NCBI RefSeq assembly: GCF_002855495.1
Contig: NZ_PKRO01000016.1
Span: 1 to 64,000, forward strand
Direction of reading: 5' to 3'
Length of the DNA: 64,000 nucleotides
Source of the DNA: Porphyrobacter sp. TH134
GTDB taxonomy: Bacteria > Pseudomonadota > Alphaproteobacteria > Sphingomonadales > Sphingomonadaceae
Below, piece by piece: positions 17,978-25,535 of the stretch. Both the position numbers and the translations under genes were made by a program. Numbering within the stretch: the first letter of the stretch is position 1; each line of letters begins with the position of its first letter. Below the pieces are notes generated by a model. That model saw only the letters and a list, made by a program, of their open reading frames with translations, was not told the origin of the DNA and ran no database searches.

Positions 17978-19090
17978 TTACTCGGCGGCTTCGGCCTGTT
18001 CCTCGGCCAGCGTCGGGTAATCGACGTAGCCTTCGGCAATCGGGAAATACCAGCTGCGCGGCACGTCCTTGTTCGGGTTCCAGTGCGCGCCGGCCGCGAT
18101 CCGCTTTTCCAGATCGGGGTTCGAGATGTACGGACGGCCAAAGCTGACCGCATCGCACTTGCCCGATTCCACATCGGCCACGGCTTCCTCGGCGGTGTAA
18201 TCGCTGTTGAGGATCAGCACGCCGGTGTAGATCTGGCGGATCAGCGGGCTTTGCTTGGGTACATCGGTGTTGCCGAAGGTGCCATTCGGGCCGGGCTCGC
18301 GCAGTTCGACGAAGGCAAGACCCAGTTCCTCGCACACCTTTGCCGCCGCGCCGAAGGTCGCTGCCGGATTGCTGTCATCAGTGCCCTGCGAATCGCCATT
18401 GGGCGACAGGCGGATGCCCACGCGGTCCGCGCCCCACACATCGATCAGCGCTTCGAGCACTTCGCGCATGAAGCGGGTGCGGTTTTCGGGGCTGCCGCCG
18501 TATTCATCGGTGCGCAGGTTGGTCTTGTCGCGCAGGAACTGGTCGATCAGATAGCCATTCGCAGCGTGCAGCTGCACCCCGTCAAAGCCCGCCTTCTTGG
18601 CATTTTCGGCGGCGCGGCGGTAATCGGTGATGGTGCGCTGGATGTCCTCACGGGTCATTTCGCGGGCCTGCGCGTAAGGCAGCTTCCCTTGCGGCGTGTG
18701 CGCATCGCCCGGCGCGGTGGTGGCGCTGGCGGAGAAGGGCGGCTGACCATCCAAGAACACCGGATGGACGATGCGGCCCATGTGCCACAGCTGCATGACG
18801 ATCAGGCCGCCTTCTTCGTGGACCGCCTTGGTGGTGGCCTTCCAGGCTTCGGTCTGCTCGTCCGACCAGATACCCGGCGCGCTCGGCCAGCCAAGGCCTT
18901 CGCGGCTGATCCCGGTCGCCTCGGTCAGGATCATGCCCGCGCCCGCGCGCTGGCGGTAATACGTCGCCATCAGGTCGTTGGGGACGAACATCGGTTCGGC
19001 CGCGCGCCCGCGGGTGAGGGGGGCCATGTGGATGCGGTTCTTGGCATGGAGCGCACCCATTTTGAGCGGCTGGAACAATACGTCGTGCAT
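17978..19090 (-). CDS. Alkene reductase of the Old Yellow Enzyme family (NemA-like)
   Basis: This 370-residue FMN-dependent enzyme reduces activated C=C bonds (enones, maleimides, nitro-esters) with NAD(P)H. Family marks are FQPLKMGALHAKNRIHMAPL, LIVMQLWHMGRIVHP, the substrate-binding His/Asn pair in LHAANGYLIDQFL, TDEYGGSPENRTRF and the phosphate-binding CDAVSFGRPYISNPDL. The ATG at 19088-19090 fits the family start and follows GAGGAT; a longer frame adds 14 atypical residues. It converges on the lipoprotein gene, 9 bp between stops. Confidence 0.94.
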   Translation of the reverse strand: MHDVLFQPLKMGALHAKNRIHMAPLTRGRAAEPMFVPNDLMATYYRQRAGAGMILTEATGISREGLGWPSAPGIWSDEQTEAWKATTKAVHEEGGLIVMQLWHMGRIVHPVFLDGQPPFSASATTAPGDAHTPQGKLPYAQAREMTREDIQRTITDYRRAAENAKKAGFDGVQLHAANGYLIDQFLRDKTNLRTDEYGGSPENRTRFMREVLEALIDVWGADRVGIRLSPNGDSQGTDDSNPAATFGAAAKVCEELGLAFVELREPGPNGTFGNTDVPKQSPLIRQIYTGVLILNSDYTAEEAVADVESGKCDAVSFGRPYISNPDLEKRIAAGAHWNPNKDVPRSWYFPIAEGYVDYPTLAEEQAEAAE

Positions 19091-19160
19091 ATGTGGGTAA
19101 TCCTCATCGGTCAGTTGCGATTGGCTATCCACTTGGGGGCGACATGGCTAGGGCGCAAGC

Positions 19161-20063
19161 ATGGAAAATGACGGCCCAGCCCAAGCAGAAGTTGTCAGCA
19201 TCGCCGAAACGCGCCCGGCGGCATGGCTGTTGCTGGCGGCGCTGCTGGGCGGGAATATCGCGCTGGCACTGGGCCCGTGGTTCGTGCGCGAAGCGGATAC
19301 CGGGCCGGTCAGCGCCGGGTTCTGGCGGATGTTTCTGGCGCTGCCCTTTCTGGCGGCGCTGGCCAAGGCGAACGGCCAGCGTTTGGGCGGCATGGGCGCA
19401 AAGGCGCTCGCGCTGGTGGCGCTGGGGGCCGTGACCTTCGCGCTTGATCTTGCCAGCTGGCATATCGGGATCGGCATGACCCGGCTGGGCAATGCGACGC
19501 TGTTCGGCAATGCCGGGTCGATCGTGCTGTTGTTCTGGGGGTTTTTGGTGGCGCGCACGCTCCCGCGCGGACTGGAATGGCTGGCGATCATCTTTGCGTG
19601 TGCCGGGGCCGCGATCCTGATGGGGCGCAGTCTTGAGATTTCCAACGCCACACTGATCGGCGACCTGTTCTGCCTCGCCGCAGGGCTGCTTTACGCGGTG
19701 TACCTGCTGACGCTGCAAGGCGCGCGCGGGCAGTTCGGATCGTGGAGCCTGCTGGTGTGGGTCAGCCTGTTCGCCTGTCCGGTTCTGCTGGGAATTGCGC
19801 TGCTGCTGGGCGAGCCGGTGTGGCCGAGCGCGTGGGGGCCGGTGATCGGATTGTTCATTGTCAGCCAGCTGATCGGGCAGGGGCTGATGGTGTTTGCGCT
19901 CAAATATTTCTCGCCGCTGGTCGTGGGCCTGGCGCTGCTGACCCAGCCCGCGGTCGCCTCGCTCTATGGCTGGCTGGTGTTTGGCGAGGTGTTGTCGGGG
20001 CTGGATATTGCGGGGATGGTGCTGGTGGGGGCGGCACTGGCGGTGAGCAGGGCGAGAGCCTAA
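19161..20063 (+). CDS. DMT superfamily transporter (EamA domain pair)
   Basis: The 300 residues form about ten membrane helices arranged as two EamA repeats. Each repeat ends in the usual short helices (LFWGFLVARTLPRGLEW in the first; LTQPAVASLYGWLVFGEVLS in the second). Such proteins export amino acids or other metabolites; the substrate here is unknown. It is divergent from the OYE-family gene with 70 bp between starts. A REP-like element begins 5 bp after its stop codon. Confidence 0.9.
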   Translation: MENDGPAQAEVVSIAETRPAAWLLLAALLGGNIALALGPWFVREADTGPVSAGFWRMFLALPFLAALAKANGQRLGGMGAKALALVALGAVTFALDLASWHIGIGMTRLGNATLFGNAGSIVLLFWGFLVARTLPRGLEWLAIIFACAGAAILMGRSLEISNATLIGDLFCLAAGLLYAVYLLTLQGARGQFGSWSLLVWVSLFACPVLLGIALLLGEPVWPSAWGPVIGLFIVSQLIGQGLMVFALKYFSPLVVGLALLTQPAVASLYGWLVFGEVLSGLDIAGMVLVGAALAVSRARA

Positions 20064-20067
20064 ATCC

Positions 20068-20104
20068 GTCACCACAGCGCAAGCTGGGGCCTAGGGCGGC
20101 TATG
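20068..20104 (+). repeat. REP-like element, copy 1
   Basis: This 37-bp element reads GTCACC, a stem-loop close to CCAGC-GAAA-GCTGG (here CAGCGCAAGCTG), then GGGCCTAGGGCGGC and TATG. The same parts recur at 20407-20445 (opposite strand) and 20459-20495. It overlaps the stop codon of the GIY-YIG gene (TAG at 20100-20102 on the minus strand). Two of the other copies have a perfect stem with a GAAA tetraloop. Confidence 0.8.
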
Positions 20105-20366
20105 CGTTGAGCGTGAGGTAAAGATCATCCCAAGACGGGTTCTGCTTTTCGATCGCCTCGATCTTCCACATCCGCTGCCAAGCCTTGATCGCCTTTTCGC
20201 GGGCGATGGCATCTTCGATGGTCGGGTGATGTTCGACATAGACCAGACGGGTGCAATTGTAGCGTGCTGTAAACGCGCCGCCCTTGCCTTCGCGGTGTTG
20301 CGAGATGCGGGCCGGCAGGTCGCTGGTCACGCCGGTGTAGAGCACACCGTAGCGCTTGTTGGTCAT
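20100..20366 (-). CDS. GIY-YIG domain protein with a lost or non-standard start codon
   Basis: The sequence is a small GIY-YIG nuclease domain: YVYIM (GIY part), LYTGVTSDL (YIG part), ARISQHREGKGGAFTARYN, LVYVEHHPTIEDAIAREKAIKAW and WKIEAIEKQNP. The only ATG (20364-20366) lies inside the GIY strand, so it would drop an essential tyrosine. The frame stays open to a stop at 20403-20405 and encodes ALEIARGGYVYI before that ATG. Relatives usually begin M(A)RGGYVYI, so the original ATG appears to be the ATA at 20391-20393. It is either read from ATA or inactive. REP-like elements sit at both ends. Confidence 0.75.
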   Translation of the reverse strand: MTNKRYGVLYTGVTSDLPARISQHREGKGGAFTARYNCTRLVYVEHHPTIEDAIAREKAIKAWQRMWKIEAIEKQNPSWDDLYLTLNA

Positions 20367-20406
20367 GATATAGACGTAGCCACCCCGCGCTATTTCAAGA
20401 GCTTAG

Positions 20407-20445
20407 CATAAGGCTGCCCTAGGCCCCAGCTTTCGCTGGGGTGAC
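20407..20445 (-). repeat. REP-like element, copy 2 (inverted)
   Basis: Read on the minus strand it is GTCA, then CCCCAGCGAAAGCTGGGG (a perfect seven-base stem with a GAAA loop), then CCTAGGGCAGCCTTATG. It lies directly upstream of the GIY-YIG reading frame and faces copy 3 across a 13-bp spacer, giving the head-to-head pair typical of bacterial interspersed mosaic elements. Confidence 0.85.
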
Positions 20446-20449
20446 GAAG

Positions 20450-20608
20450 TTAGAAAACGTCATGCCAGCGAAAGCTGGCACCTAGGGCGGCTATGGCACC
20501 AAGAGTCGTTTTTGGTGGGATCTTGCCGATGAGGTGAGCAAGGAGTCCGAGCCAAGGATGACCGGCTACGATCAGAGCGAGGGCGATTGAGGCTTCGTGC
20601 TTGTTCAT
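20450..20608 (-). CDS. Possible 52-residue hydrophobic protein ending inside a REP-like element
   Basis: The frame opens with ATG at 20606-20608 and ends with TAA at 20450-20452. It begins MNKHEASIALALIVAGHPWL and continues with a hydrophobic stretch, then IPPKTTLGAIAALGASF. The last 15 or so residues are encoded by REP copy 3. No clear ribosome site is visible, so it may be a decayed gene rather than a live one. Apart from this frame and repeat copies 2 and 3, I see nothing in the 308 bp between 20367 and 20674. Confidence 0.25.
   Translation of the reverse strand: MNKHEASIALALIVAGHPWLGLLAHLIGKIPPKTTLGAIAALGASFRWHDVF
20459..20495 (+). repeat. REP-like element, copy 3
   Basis: It reads GTCATG, then CCAGCGAAAGCTGG (five-base stem with GAAA loop), then CACCTAGGGCGGCTATG. 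It shares the GCTGG-x-x-CCTAGGGCGGCTATG end with copy 1 and is inverted relative to copy 2. Confidence 0.85.
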
Positions 20609-20674
20609 GCCGACAGGATATCAGCAATTTATCGGCACTTAAGTCGTGATTGAGGGTGGATTGCCCTTCCACCA

Positions 20675-21676
20675 TCAATCCCCACTAAACCGCACCTTCC
20701 CCAAGTCCCCCATACCCACAGTCCCGCTTGCCATGTCCAGCATCCGGTCGAGGCTGCGCTTGGCCTTCAGGCGGATCCCTTCCTCGATTGCGATCTGTGG
20801 GCTTAGGTCGCGCAGCGCCACATACAGCTTCTCCATCGTGTTGAGCGCCATGTAGGGGCAGATGTTGCACGAACAGTTCCCGTCCGCGCCGGGCGCGCCG
20901 ATGAAGGTCTTCTCGGGCAGCGCCTTTTGCATCTGGTGGATGATGTGCGGTTCGGTGGCGACGATCAGCGTGTCGCCGGGGAAGTCCATGGCAAAGGCGA
21001 GGATGCCGCTGGTCGAGCCGACGTAATCCGCGTGGTCGATGATCGTCGGCGGGCATTCCGGGTGCGCGGCGATGGGCGCGCCGGGGTGTTGCTCTTTGAG
21101 CTTCAAAAGCTCGGTCTCGCTGAAGGCTTCGTGGACGATGCACACGCCGGGCCACAGCAGCATTTCGCGATTGAGCTTGCGCGCCAGGTAGCCGCCAAGG
21201 TGCCGGTCGGGGCCGAAGATGATCTTCTGTTCGGGCGGGATCTGGGCGAGGATCGTCTCGGCGCTGGAGCTGGTGACGATGATATCGGACAGCGCTTTCA
21301 CTTCGGTCGAACAGTTGATGTAGGTCAGGGCGATGTGATCGGGGTGGGCTTCGCGGAACGCGCGGAATTTCTCAGGGGGACAGGAGTCTTCAAGGCTGCA
21401 TCCGGCGTCCATGTCGGGCAGGATCACGGTCTTTTGGGGGCTGAGGATCTTGGCGGTGTCGGCCATGAACTTGACCCCGCAAAACGCGATCACGTCAGCA
21501 TCGGTCGCCGCGGCCTTTCGCGACAATTCGAGGCTGTCGCCCACGAAGTCGGCAATGTCCTGAATGTCCGGCGTCTGATAATAATGCGCGAGGATGACCG
21601 CGTTCTTCTCCTTGCGGAGGCGGTTGATTTCGGCGAGCAGATCGGTGCCGGTGGGGTTTTTGGTCAGGATGCTCAT
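20675..21676 (-). CDS. nadA: Quinolinate synthase NadA
   Basis: NadA condenses iminoaspartate and dihydroxyacetone phosphate to quinolinate in NAD synthesis, using a [4Fe-4S] cluster. The 333 residues include AVILAHYYQTPDIQDIADF, the cluster cysteines in FCGVKFMADTAK, WPGVCIVHEAF and CSCNICPYMALNT, and the substrate-contacting TYINCSTEVKA and PDRHLGGY. Length and start are normal. nadB and nadC are not adjacent, so this gene seems to stand alone. Confidence 0.97.
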   Translation of the reverse strand: MSILTKNPTGTDLLAEINRLRKEKNAVILAHYYQTPDIQDIADFVGDSLELSRKAAATDADVIAFCGVKFMADTAKILSPQKTVILPDMDAGCSLEDSCPPEKFRAFREAHPDHIALTYINCSTEVKALSDIIVTSSSAETILAQIPPEQKIIFGPDRHLGGYLARKLNREMLLWPGVCIVHEAFSETELLKLKEQHPGAPIAAHPECPPTIIDHADYVGSTSGILAFAMDFPGDTLIVATEPHIIHQMQKALPEKTFIGAPGADGNCSCNICPYMALNTMEKLYVALRDLSPQIAIEEGIRLKAKRSLDRMLDMASGTVGMGDLGKVRFSGD

Positions 21677-21727
21677 GGGTCGGTTCCCGTTAGATAGATG
21701 GCGCGCGGTATAGGGCGGCAGGCGCGG

Positions 21728-22606
21728 TTACGCTACCCGCCACACGGCGCCGTCATGGGCCGCAGCGCCGCGCTTTTCCAGATCGAGCAGATGGGCGGTG
21801 ACGCTCATCTCCGCTGCCCCGATCAGGCGCGGGTCGAGGCCCTTGTACATTTCGGGGATGAAGCCGCTGACAGGGCGCGGGCTTTCGCCCAGCAGGCGCA
21901 GGATCTGCGCCTCGCGCTGGCGGCGGTGGCCGATCATGCCGCGCACCAGCTGCCTGGGCTTCTCGATCGCGGCGCCGTGGGCGGAGTGATAGACACGGTC
22001 TTCGCGCGCCATCAGCTTTTCAAGGCTCGCCATGTAATCGCCCATGTCGCCATCGGGGGGGATGACGACGCTGGTTGACCAGCCCATCACGTGATCGCCG
22101 GTGAACAGCGCGCCCGATTCCTCCAGCGCGAAGCACAGGTGGTTCGAGGTGTGGCCGGGCGTGGCCACCGCCGTCAGCGTCCAGCCGGTGCCGCGCATCC
22201 CTTCGCCATCGGCCAGAACGCGGTCCGGGGCATAGGTGGGATCGAACGCCTCGTCAGAGCGCGGCCCGGCGACTTGCAGCATCAGCGGCGCGCAGCCGAC
22301 GATGGGCGCGCCGGTCAACGCCGCCAGCGGGGCTGCGGCCGGAGAGTGGTCGCGGTGGGTATGGGTGCACATGATCGCAAGGATTGTCCGCCCCGCGACC
22401 GCTGCGACGATGGCATCAATATGGGCCGCCTCGGCAGGGCCGGGATCGATCACCGCGCAATCTGGCCCGTCCGCCATGCCCACCACATAGGTCTGCGTGC
22501 CGGTGAAGGTGTAGGGCGACGGATTGGGCGCAAGCACGCGGCGCACCAGCGGCTCGACCGTTTCGGCAAGGCCTGTGGGCCAGGGCTGGGGAGGGATAGT
22601 CACCAT
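21728..22606 (-). CDS. MBL-fold metallo-hydrolase
   Basis: This 292-residue protein has the metallo-beta-lactamase zinc motifs: THTHRDHSPAA (HxHxDH), TPGHTSNHLCF, GDHVMGW and a late HSAHGAAIEKP. It resembles the glyoxalase II-like/LACTB2-like group with a C-terminal winged-helix extension (about the last 60 residues, LEKRGAAAHDGAVWRV), so thioester or RNA hydrolysis are both possible. I chose the ATG at 22604-22606 (MVTIPPQPWP); the longer frame adds 19 unlikely residues. It is divergent from glpK with 55 bp between starts. Confidence 0.88.
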   Translation of the reverse strand: MVTIPPQPWPTGLAETVEPLVRRVLAPNPSPYTFTGTQTYVVGMADGPDCAVIDPGPAEAAHIDAIVAAVAGRTILAIMCTHTHRDHSPAAAPLAALTGAPIVGCAPLMLQVAGPRSDEAFDPTYAPDRVLADGEGMRGTGWTLTAVATPGHTSNHLCFALEESGALFTGDHVMGWSTSVVIPPDGDMGDYMASLEKLMAREDRVYHSAHGAAIEKPRQLVRGMIGHRRQREAQILRLLGESPRPVSGFIPEMYKGLDPRLIGAAEMSVTAHLLDLEKRGAAAHDGAVWRVA

Positions 22607-22661
22607 GGACTTGCATATGGGACGCGCCGTGGCAGATGTCACGCAAGAGAGAGGGAGACCC

Positions 22662-24134
22662 ATGGCTGATTACATTCTGGTGCTCGATGAAGGCACCACC
22701 TCCACCCGCGCGATCCTGTTTGCGAGCGATGGCGTGCTGGTCGCCAGTGCGCAGGCGCCGCTGACGCAGCATTATCCGCAAAACGGCTGGGTCGAACATG
22801 ATCCGCGCGAAATCTGGGACAAGACGCTGGCCTGCGCGCTGGAGGTGATGCCCAAAGCGGGCGGCGCGGCGAGCATTGCCGCCATCGGTATCACCAACCA
22901 GCGCGAGACCGTGGTGGCATGGGACCGGCAGACCGGCGAGCCGCTGACCAACGCGATTGTCTGGCAGGACCGCCGCACCGAACCCTTCTGCATGGCGCTG
23001 CGCGATGCGGGCCATGAAGCCGGGGTGCAGGAACGCACCGGCTTGCTGCTCGACCCCTATTTCTCCGGCACCAAGATGCGCTGGATGCTGGACAATGTGC
23101 CGGACGTGCGCGCCGCGGCGGACGCCGGTACGCTGGCGTTTGGCACGGTCGAAAGCTGGCTCGTGTTCAAGCTCACTGGCGGCGCGGCCCACATCACTGA
23201 TGCCAGCAACGCCAGCCGGACGCTGTTGATGGGGCTGGAGGATGCACAATTCGATGATGGGCTGTGCGATCTCATCGGTGTGCCACTGGCGGCGCTGCCG
23301 GGCGTTGTCGACATGGCCGGGCCGCTGGCGATGACCGCGCCCGAACTGCTTGGCCGCAGCATTCCGATCACGGGCCTGGCGGGCGATCAGCAGGCGGCGA
23401 CCATCGGGCAGGCCTGCCTTGCGCCGGGCCAGACCAAGGCGACCTATGGCACCGGCGCCTTCGTGCTGACGTGTCAGGGGTCAACGATCCCCCGCTCGAC
23501 CAACCGCCTGCTCGGCACGGTCCTGACCCAGCTTGACGGGCAGCGCACCTATGCCATCGAAGGTTCGGTGTTTGTCGCGGGCAGCCTGGTGCAATGGTTG
23601 AGGGATTCGCTCGGCATCGTGCAGGTCGCCGAGGAGACCGAAGCGCTCGCCCGGTCGATCCCCGATAGCGGCGGGGTGGTGATCGTGCCTGCCTTGTCAG
23701 GCCTTGGCGCGCCGCATTGGCAGGCCGACGCGCGCGGGGTGATTGCCGGCCTCAGCTTTGCCAGTGGCAAGGCGGAACTGGCCCGCGCTGCGCTGGAGGC
23801 GATGGCGCATCAGACCCATGATCTGTGCGCTGCGTTCACGGCCGATGGCGCGCCGTGGCAGACGCTCAGGATCGATGGCGGCATGGCGGCAAACGACTGG
23901 ATGGCGCAGGATCTGGCCGACATGCTGGGCGTGCCGGTCGAGCGTCCCGGCTTTGTCGAGACGACGGCGCTGGGCGCGGCGATGCTGGCGGCTTGCGGGG
24001 CGGGGATGTACCCCGATCTGGACGCAGCGGCGCAGGCGATGCGCGGACGGCTGGCGCGGTTTGAACCGCAGATGGAGGCTGGTGTGCGCGATGCCCGGCT
24101 GGCAGCGTGGCGCAAGGCGCTGAGCGCCGCTTAA
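22662..24134 (+). CDS. glpK: Glycerol kinase GlpK
   Basis: GlpK phosphorylates glycerol to glycerol 3-phosphate. The 490 residues show the FGGY-kinase marks: LVLDEGTTSTRAILF (phosphate 1), ITNQRETVVAWDRQTG, IVWQDRRTEPFC, the nucleotide region TYGTGAFVLTCQG, VPALSGLGAPHW and LRIDGGMAANDWMAQ. The ATG follows a strong GAGAGGGAG site. No glpF or glpD is nearby. Its last 4 bp overlap the end of the convergent rcdA-like gene. Confidence 0.97.
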   Translation: MADYILVLDEGTTSTRAILFASDGVLVASAQAPLTQHYPQNGWVEHDPREIWDKTLACALEVMPKAGGAASIAAIGITNQRETVVAWDRQTGEPLTNAIVWQDRRTEPFCMALRDAGHEAGVQERTGLLLDPYFSGTKMRWMLDNVPDVRAAADAGTLAFGTVESWLVFKLTGGAAHITDASNASRTLLMGLEDAQFDDGLCDLIGVPLAALPGVVDMAGPLAMTAPELLGRSIPITGLAGDQQAATIGQACLAPGQTKATYGTGAFVLTCQGSTIPRSTNRLLGTVLTQLDGQRTYAIEGSVFVAGSLVQWLRDSLGIVQVAEETEALARSIPDSGGVVIVPALSGLGAPHWQADARGVIAGLSFASGKAELARAALEAMAHQTHDLCAAFTADGAPWQTLRIDGGMAANDWMAQDLADMLGVPVERPGFVETTALGAAMLAACGAGMYPDLDAAAQAMRGRLARFEPQMEAGVRDARLAAWRKALSAA

Positions 24135-24592
24135 CCCAACTGCCCCAGTTCCCGGCCCAGCCGGTCCTGAAATGCGCGAACCGGCGATGTTTCAAAATGC
24201 TGCCGCCACGCTTCGTCCAGCCGGGCGATGCGTTGGTGCAGCTTGGCGGTATCGGCAATCAGCGCGCGGGTTTCGGGTTCAAGCAGCGCCAATTGCGCCT
24301 CGTCCGAACCGCGATCGGGCGGCAAAGCGCCGTGCAGACGCACCTGATTTTCGCTGAGTTCGCCCTGAAACAGCGCCCGCTGGTTCAGCAGCCAGGCCAG
24401 CACATGCATCATCCGGGTGGTCGTCTTCAACCCCTCGGTCGAAAGCGCCAGCCGCACATAGGCGTCCTCGCCCGCCAGCGGCTCCCGCGTGCCGGCGGCG
24501 AACACCGCACGCACCTCGTCAGCCAGGACAAGAGCCTCGGTGTAAAGCGCCTCGATAATCGGACGCGAAATGTTGGTGGTGCGAGCCATCAT
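24131..24592 (-). CDS. RcdA-like protein (DUF1465 family)
   Basis: The 153 residues form an all-helical protein of the DUF1465 family, which includes Caulobacter RcdA, an adaptor that brings CtrA and other substrates to ClpXP during the cell cycle. Typical parts are IIEALYTEALVLADEVRAVF, LSTEGLKTTTRMMHVLAWLL and the charged C-terminal helix. Function is inferred from the family. Two ATGs in a row are possible (24592, 24589). It converges with glpK, overlapping by 4 bp. Confidence 0.82.
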   Translation of the reverse strand: MMARTTNISRPIIEALYTEALVLADEVRAVFAAGTREPLAGEDAYVRLALSTEGLKTTTRMMHVLAWLLNQRALFQGELSENQVRLHGALPPDRGSDEAQLALLEPETRALIADTAKLHQRIARLDEAWRQHFETSPVRAFQDRLGRELGQLG

Positions 24593-24628
24593 TGCAGGTT
24601 ACGGCGACCCGCGCCGCTTCGCCATATG

Positions 24629-24702
24629 GCTATGGTTACTTTCCAAGTAATTTTTGGCTTCGTCCCGCCCGGACACAGAATTGCAGGCGTGGTAACCATG
24701 GC
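24629..24702. promoter_or_regulatory. Long-spaced inverted repeat upstream of the rcdA-like gene
   Basis: GCTATGGTTAC at 24629-24639 and GTAACCATGGC at 24692-24702 are inverted copies matching at 10 of 11 positions, with 52 bp between them. They lie just upstream of the rcdA-like ATG, in the 165-bp gap after the DUF465 gene. They could be two binding sites for a regulator; no known box is clearly matched. Confidence 0.3.
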
Positions 24703-24757
24703 TGATTGCGGGGGCGGGGAGGCTGCTCGGTTTCGCCGCCAGCGACGCCCGGCCCGG

Positions 24758-24967
24758 CTAGGCGATAATGTCCGGCAGCAGCGTATCCTCGATAATCGCG
24801 ATCTGGTCTTTCAGGCGCAGCTTGCGCTTTTTGAGGCGGGCGATCTGGAGCATGTCGGCCGACTGCGTGCCGCGTGCAGCCTCGGTCAAGGCGGCAATCG
24901 CGGCATCAAGGTCGCGATGCTCGGTCTTGAGCAACTCAAGATTTTTCCTGAGCTCCTGCTCGGTCAT
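24758..24967 (-). CDS. YdcH/DUF465 family small protein
   Basis: This 69-residue protein is a helical hairpin: LRKNLELLKTEHRDLDAAIA, then a second helix with the family's basic patch, IARLKKRKLRLKDQIA. Proteins of this family are widespread and mostly uncharacterised. I chose the ATG at 24965-24967 (MTEQEL); the upstream part of the open frame does not look like protein of this family. A second member lies 292 bp away, divergently oriented. Confidence 0.85.
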   Translation of the reverse strand: MTEQELRKNLELLKTEHRDLDAAIAALTEAARGTQSADMLQIARLKKRKLRLKDQIAIIEDTLLPDIIA

Positions 24968-25259
24968 ATCCGCCCCTGATCCTTCCACTTGGCCGCCAAC
25001 ATCCCGGCCTGCGTTCAATGCTCGGCGTGCGCTACGCGTTCCGGCGGGGATTGGGTAGATGGCTTGCGCCATTTCACCCCGCTTTGGCGCGCTGCGCCCC
25101 TGCGGTTCGTCGCACACCAGCGCGGATGCAACGATTCACGATCTATCAGGGCTTTGCAACCTAGGCTGCCTATGGTTTCAATGAAGCCAGCGGCTCGGCC
25201 GCTTCGTTTGCCGAGTCGCCTTTCCGGGGGCAATCCCCCGCAGGACAGGAGAACGCATA

Positions 25260-25427
25260 ATGGCATCGATCGCAGTGTCTTCCCACCTCAACGCCCTTCA
25301 CAGCAAGCACGCCGGCCTTGAAGCCCGGCTGCGTGATGAAATGGCGCGGCCCGTGCCTGACACAGCCACGATCCAGTCCCTGAAAAAGCAGAAATTGCGA
25401 CTGAAGGAAGAAATCGCAGCCGGCTGA
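25260..25427 (+). CDS. Small DUF465-like protein (55 residues)
   Basis: This short frame starts at ATG 25260 behind a good ribosome site (ACAGGAGAAC) and ends TGA at 25425-25427. The protein begins MASIAVSSHLNALHSKHAGL and ends with the DUF465 signature LKKQKLRLKEEIAAG. It has the same helical-hairpin plan as the divergent 69-residue relative, with a shorter first helix. It is easily missed because of its size. A strong hairpin follows 13 bp after the stop. Confidence 0.85.
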   Translation: MASIAVSSHLNALHSKHAGLEARLRDEMARPVPDTATIQSLKKQKLRLKEEIAAG

Positions 25428-25439
25428 AGGCTGCGGATC

Positions 25440-25463
25440 GCCCGGCCCGATACGGGGCCGGGC
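25440..25463 (+). terminator. Terminator-like hairpin after the small DUF465 gene
   Basis: GCCCGGCCC at 25440-25448 pairs perfectly with GGGCCGGGC at 25455-25463 around a six-base loop. There is no T-run after it, so it may be a Rho-assisted terminator or an mRNA 3'-end stabiliser. Confidence 0.5.
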
Positions 25464-25535
25464 ACCCCCGGCGCGCGGCGGGCTGCAATCAGGGGTTTTG
25501 CATTTACTGCGCGGTTTGAATAGACCGCCTAAGGT

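Noticed and set aside
20460-20678. A 72-residue minus-strand frame overlapping the third REP-like element
   Set aside because: The translation is Arg/Ser-rich with no ribosome site; the other frame here is more protein-like.
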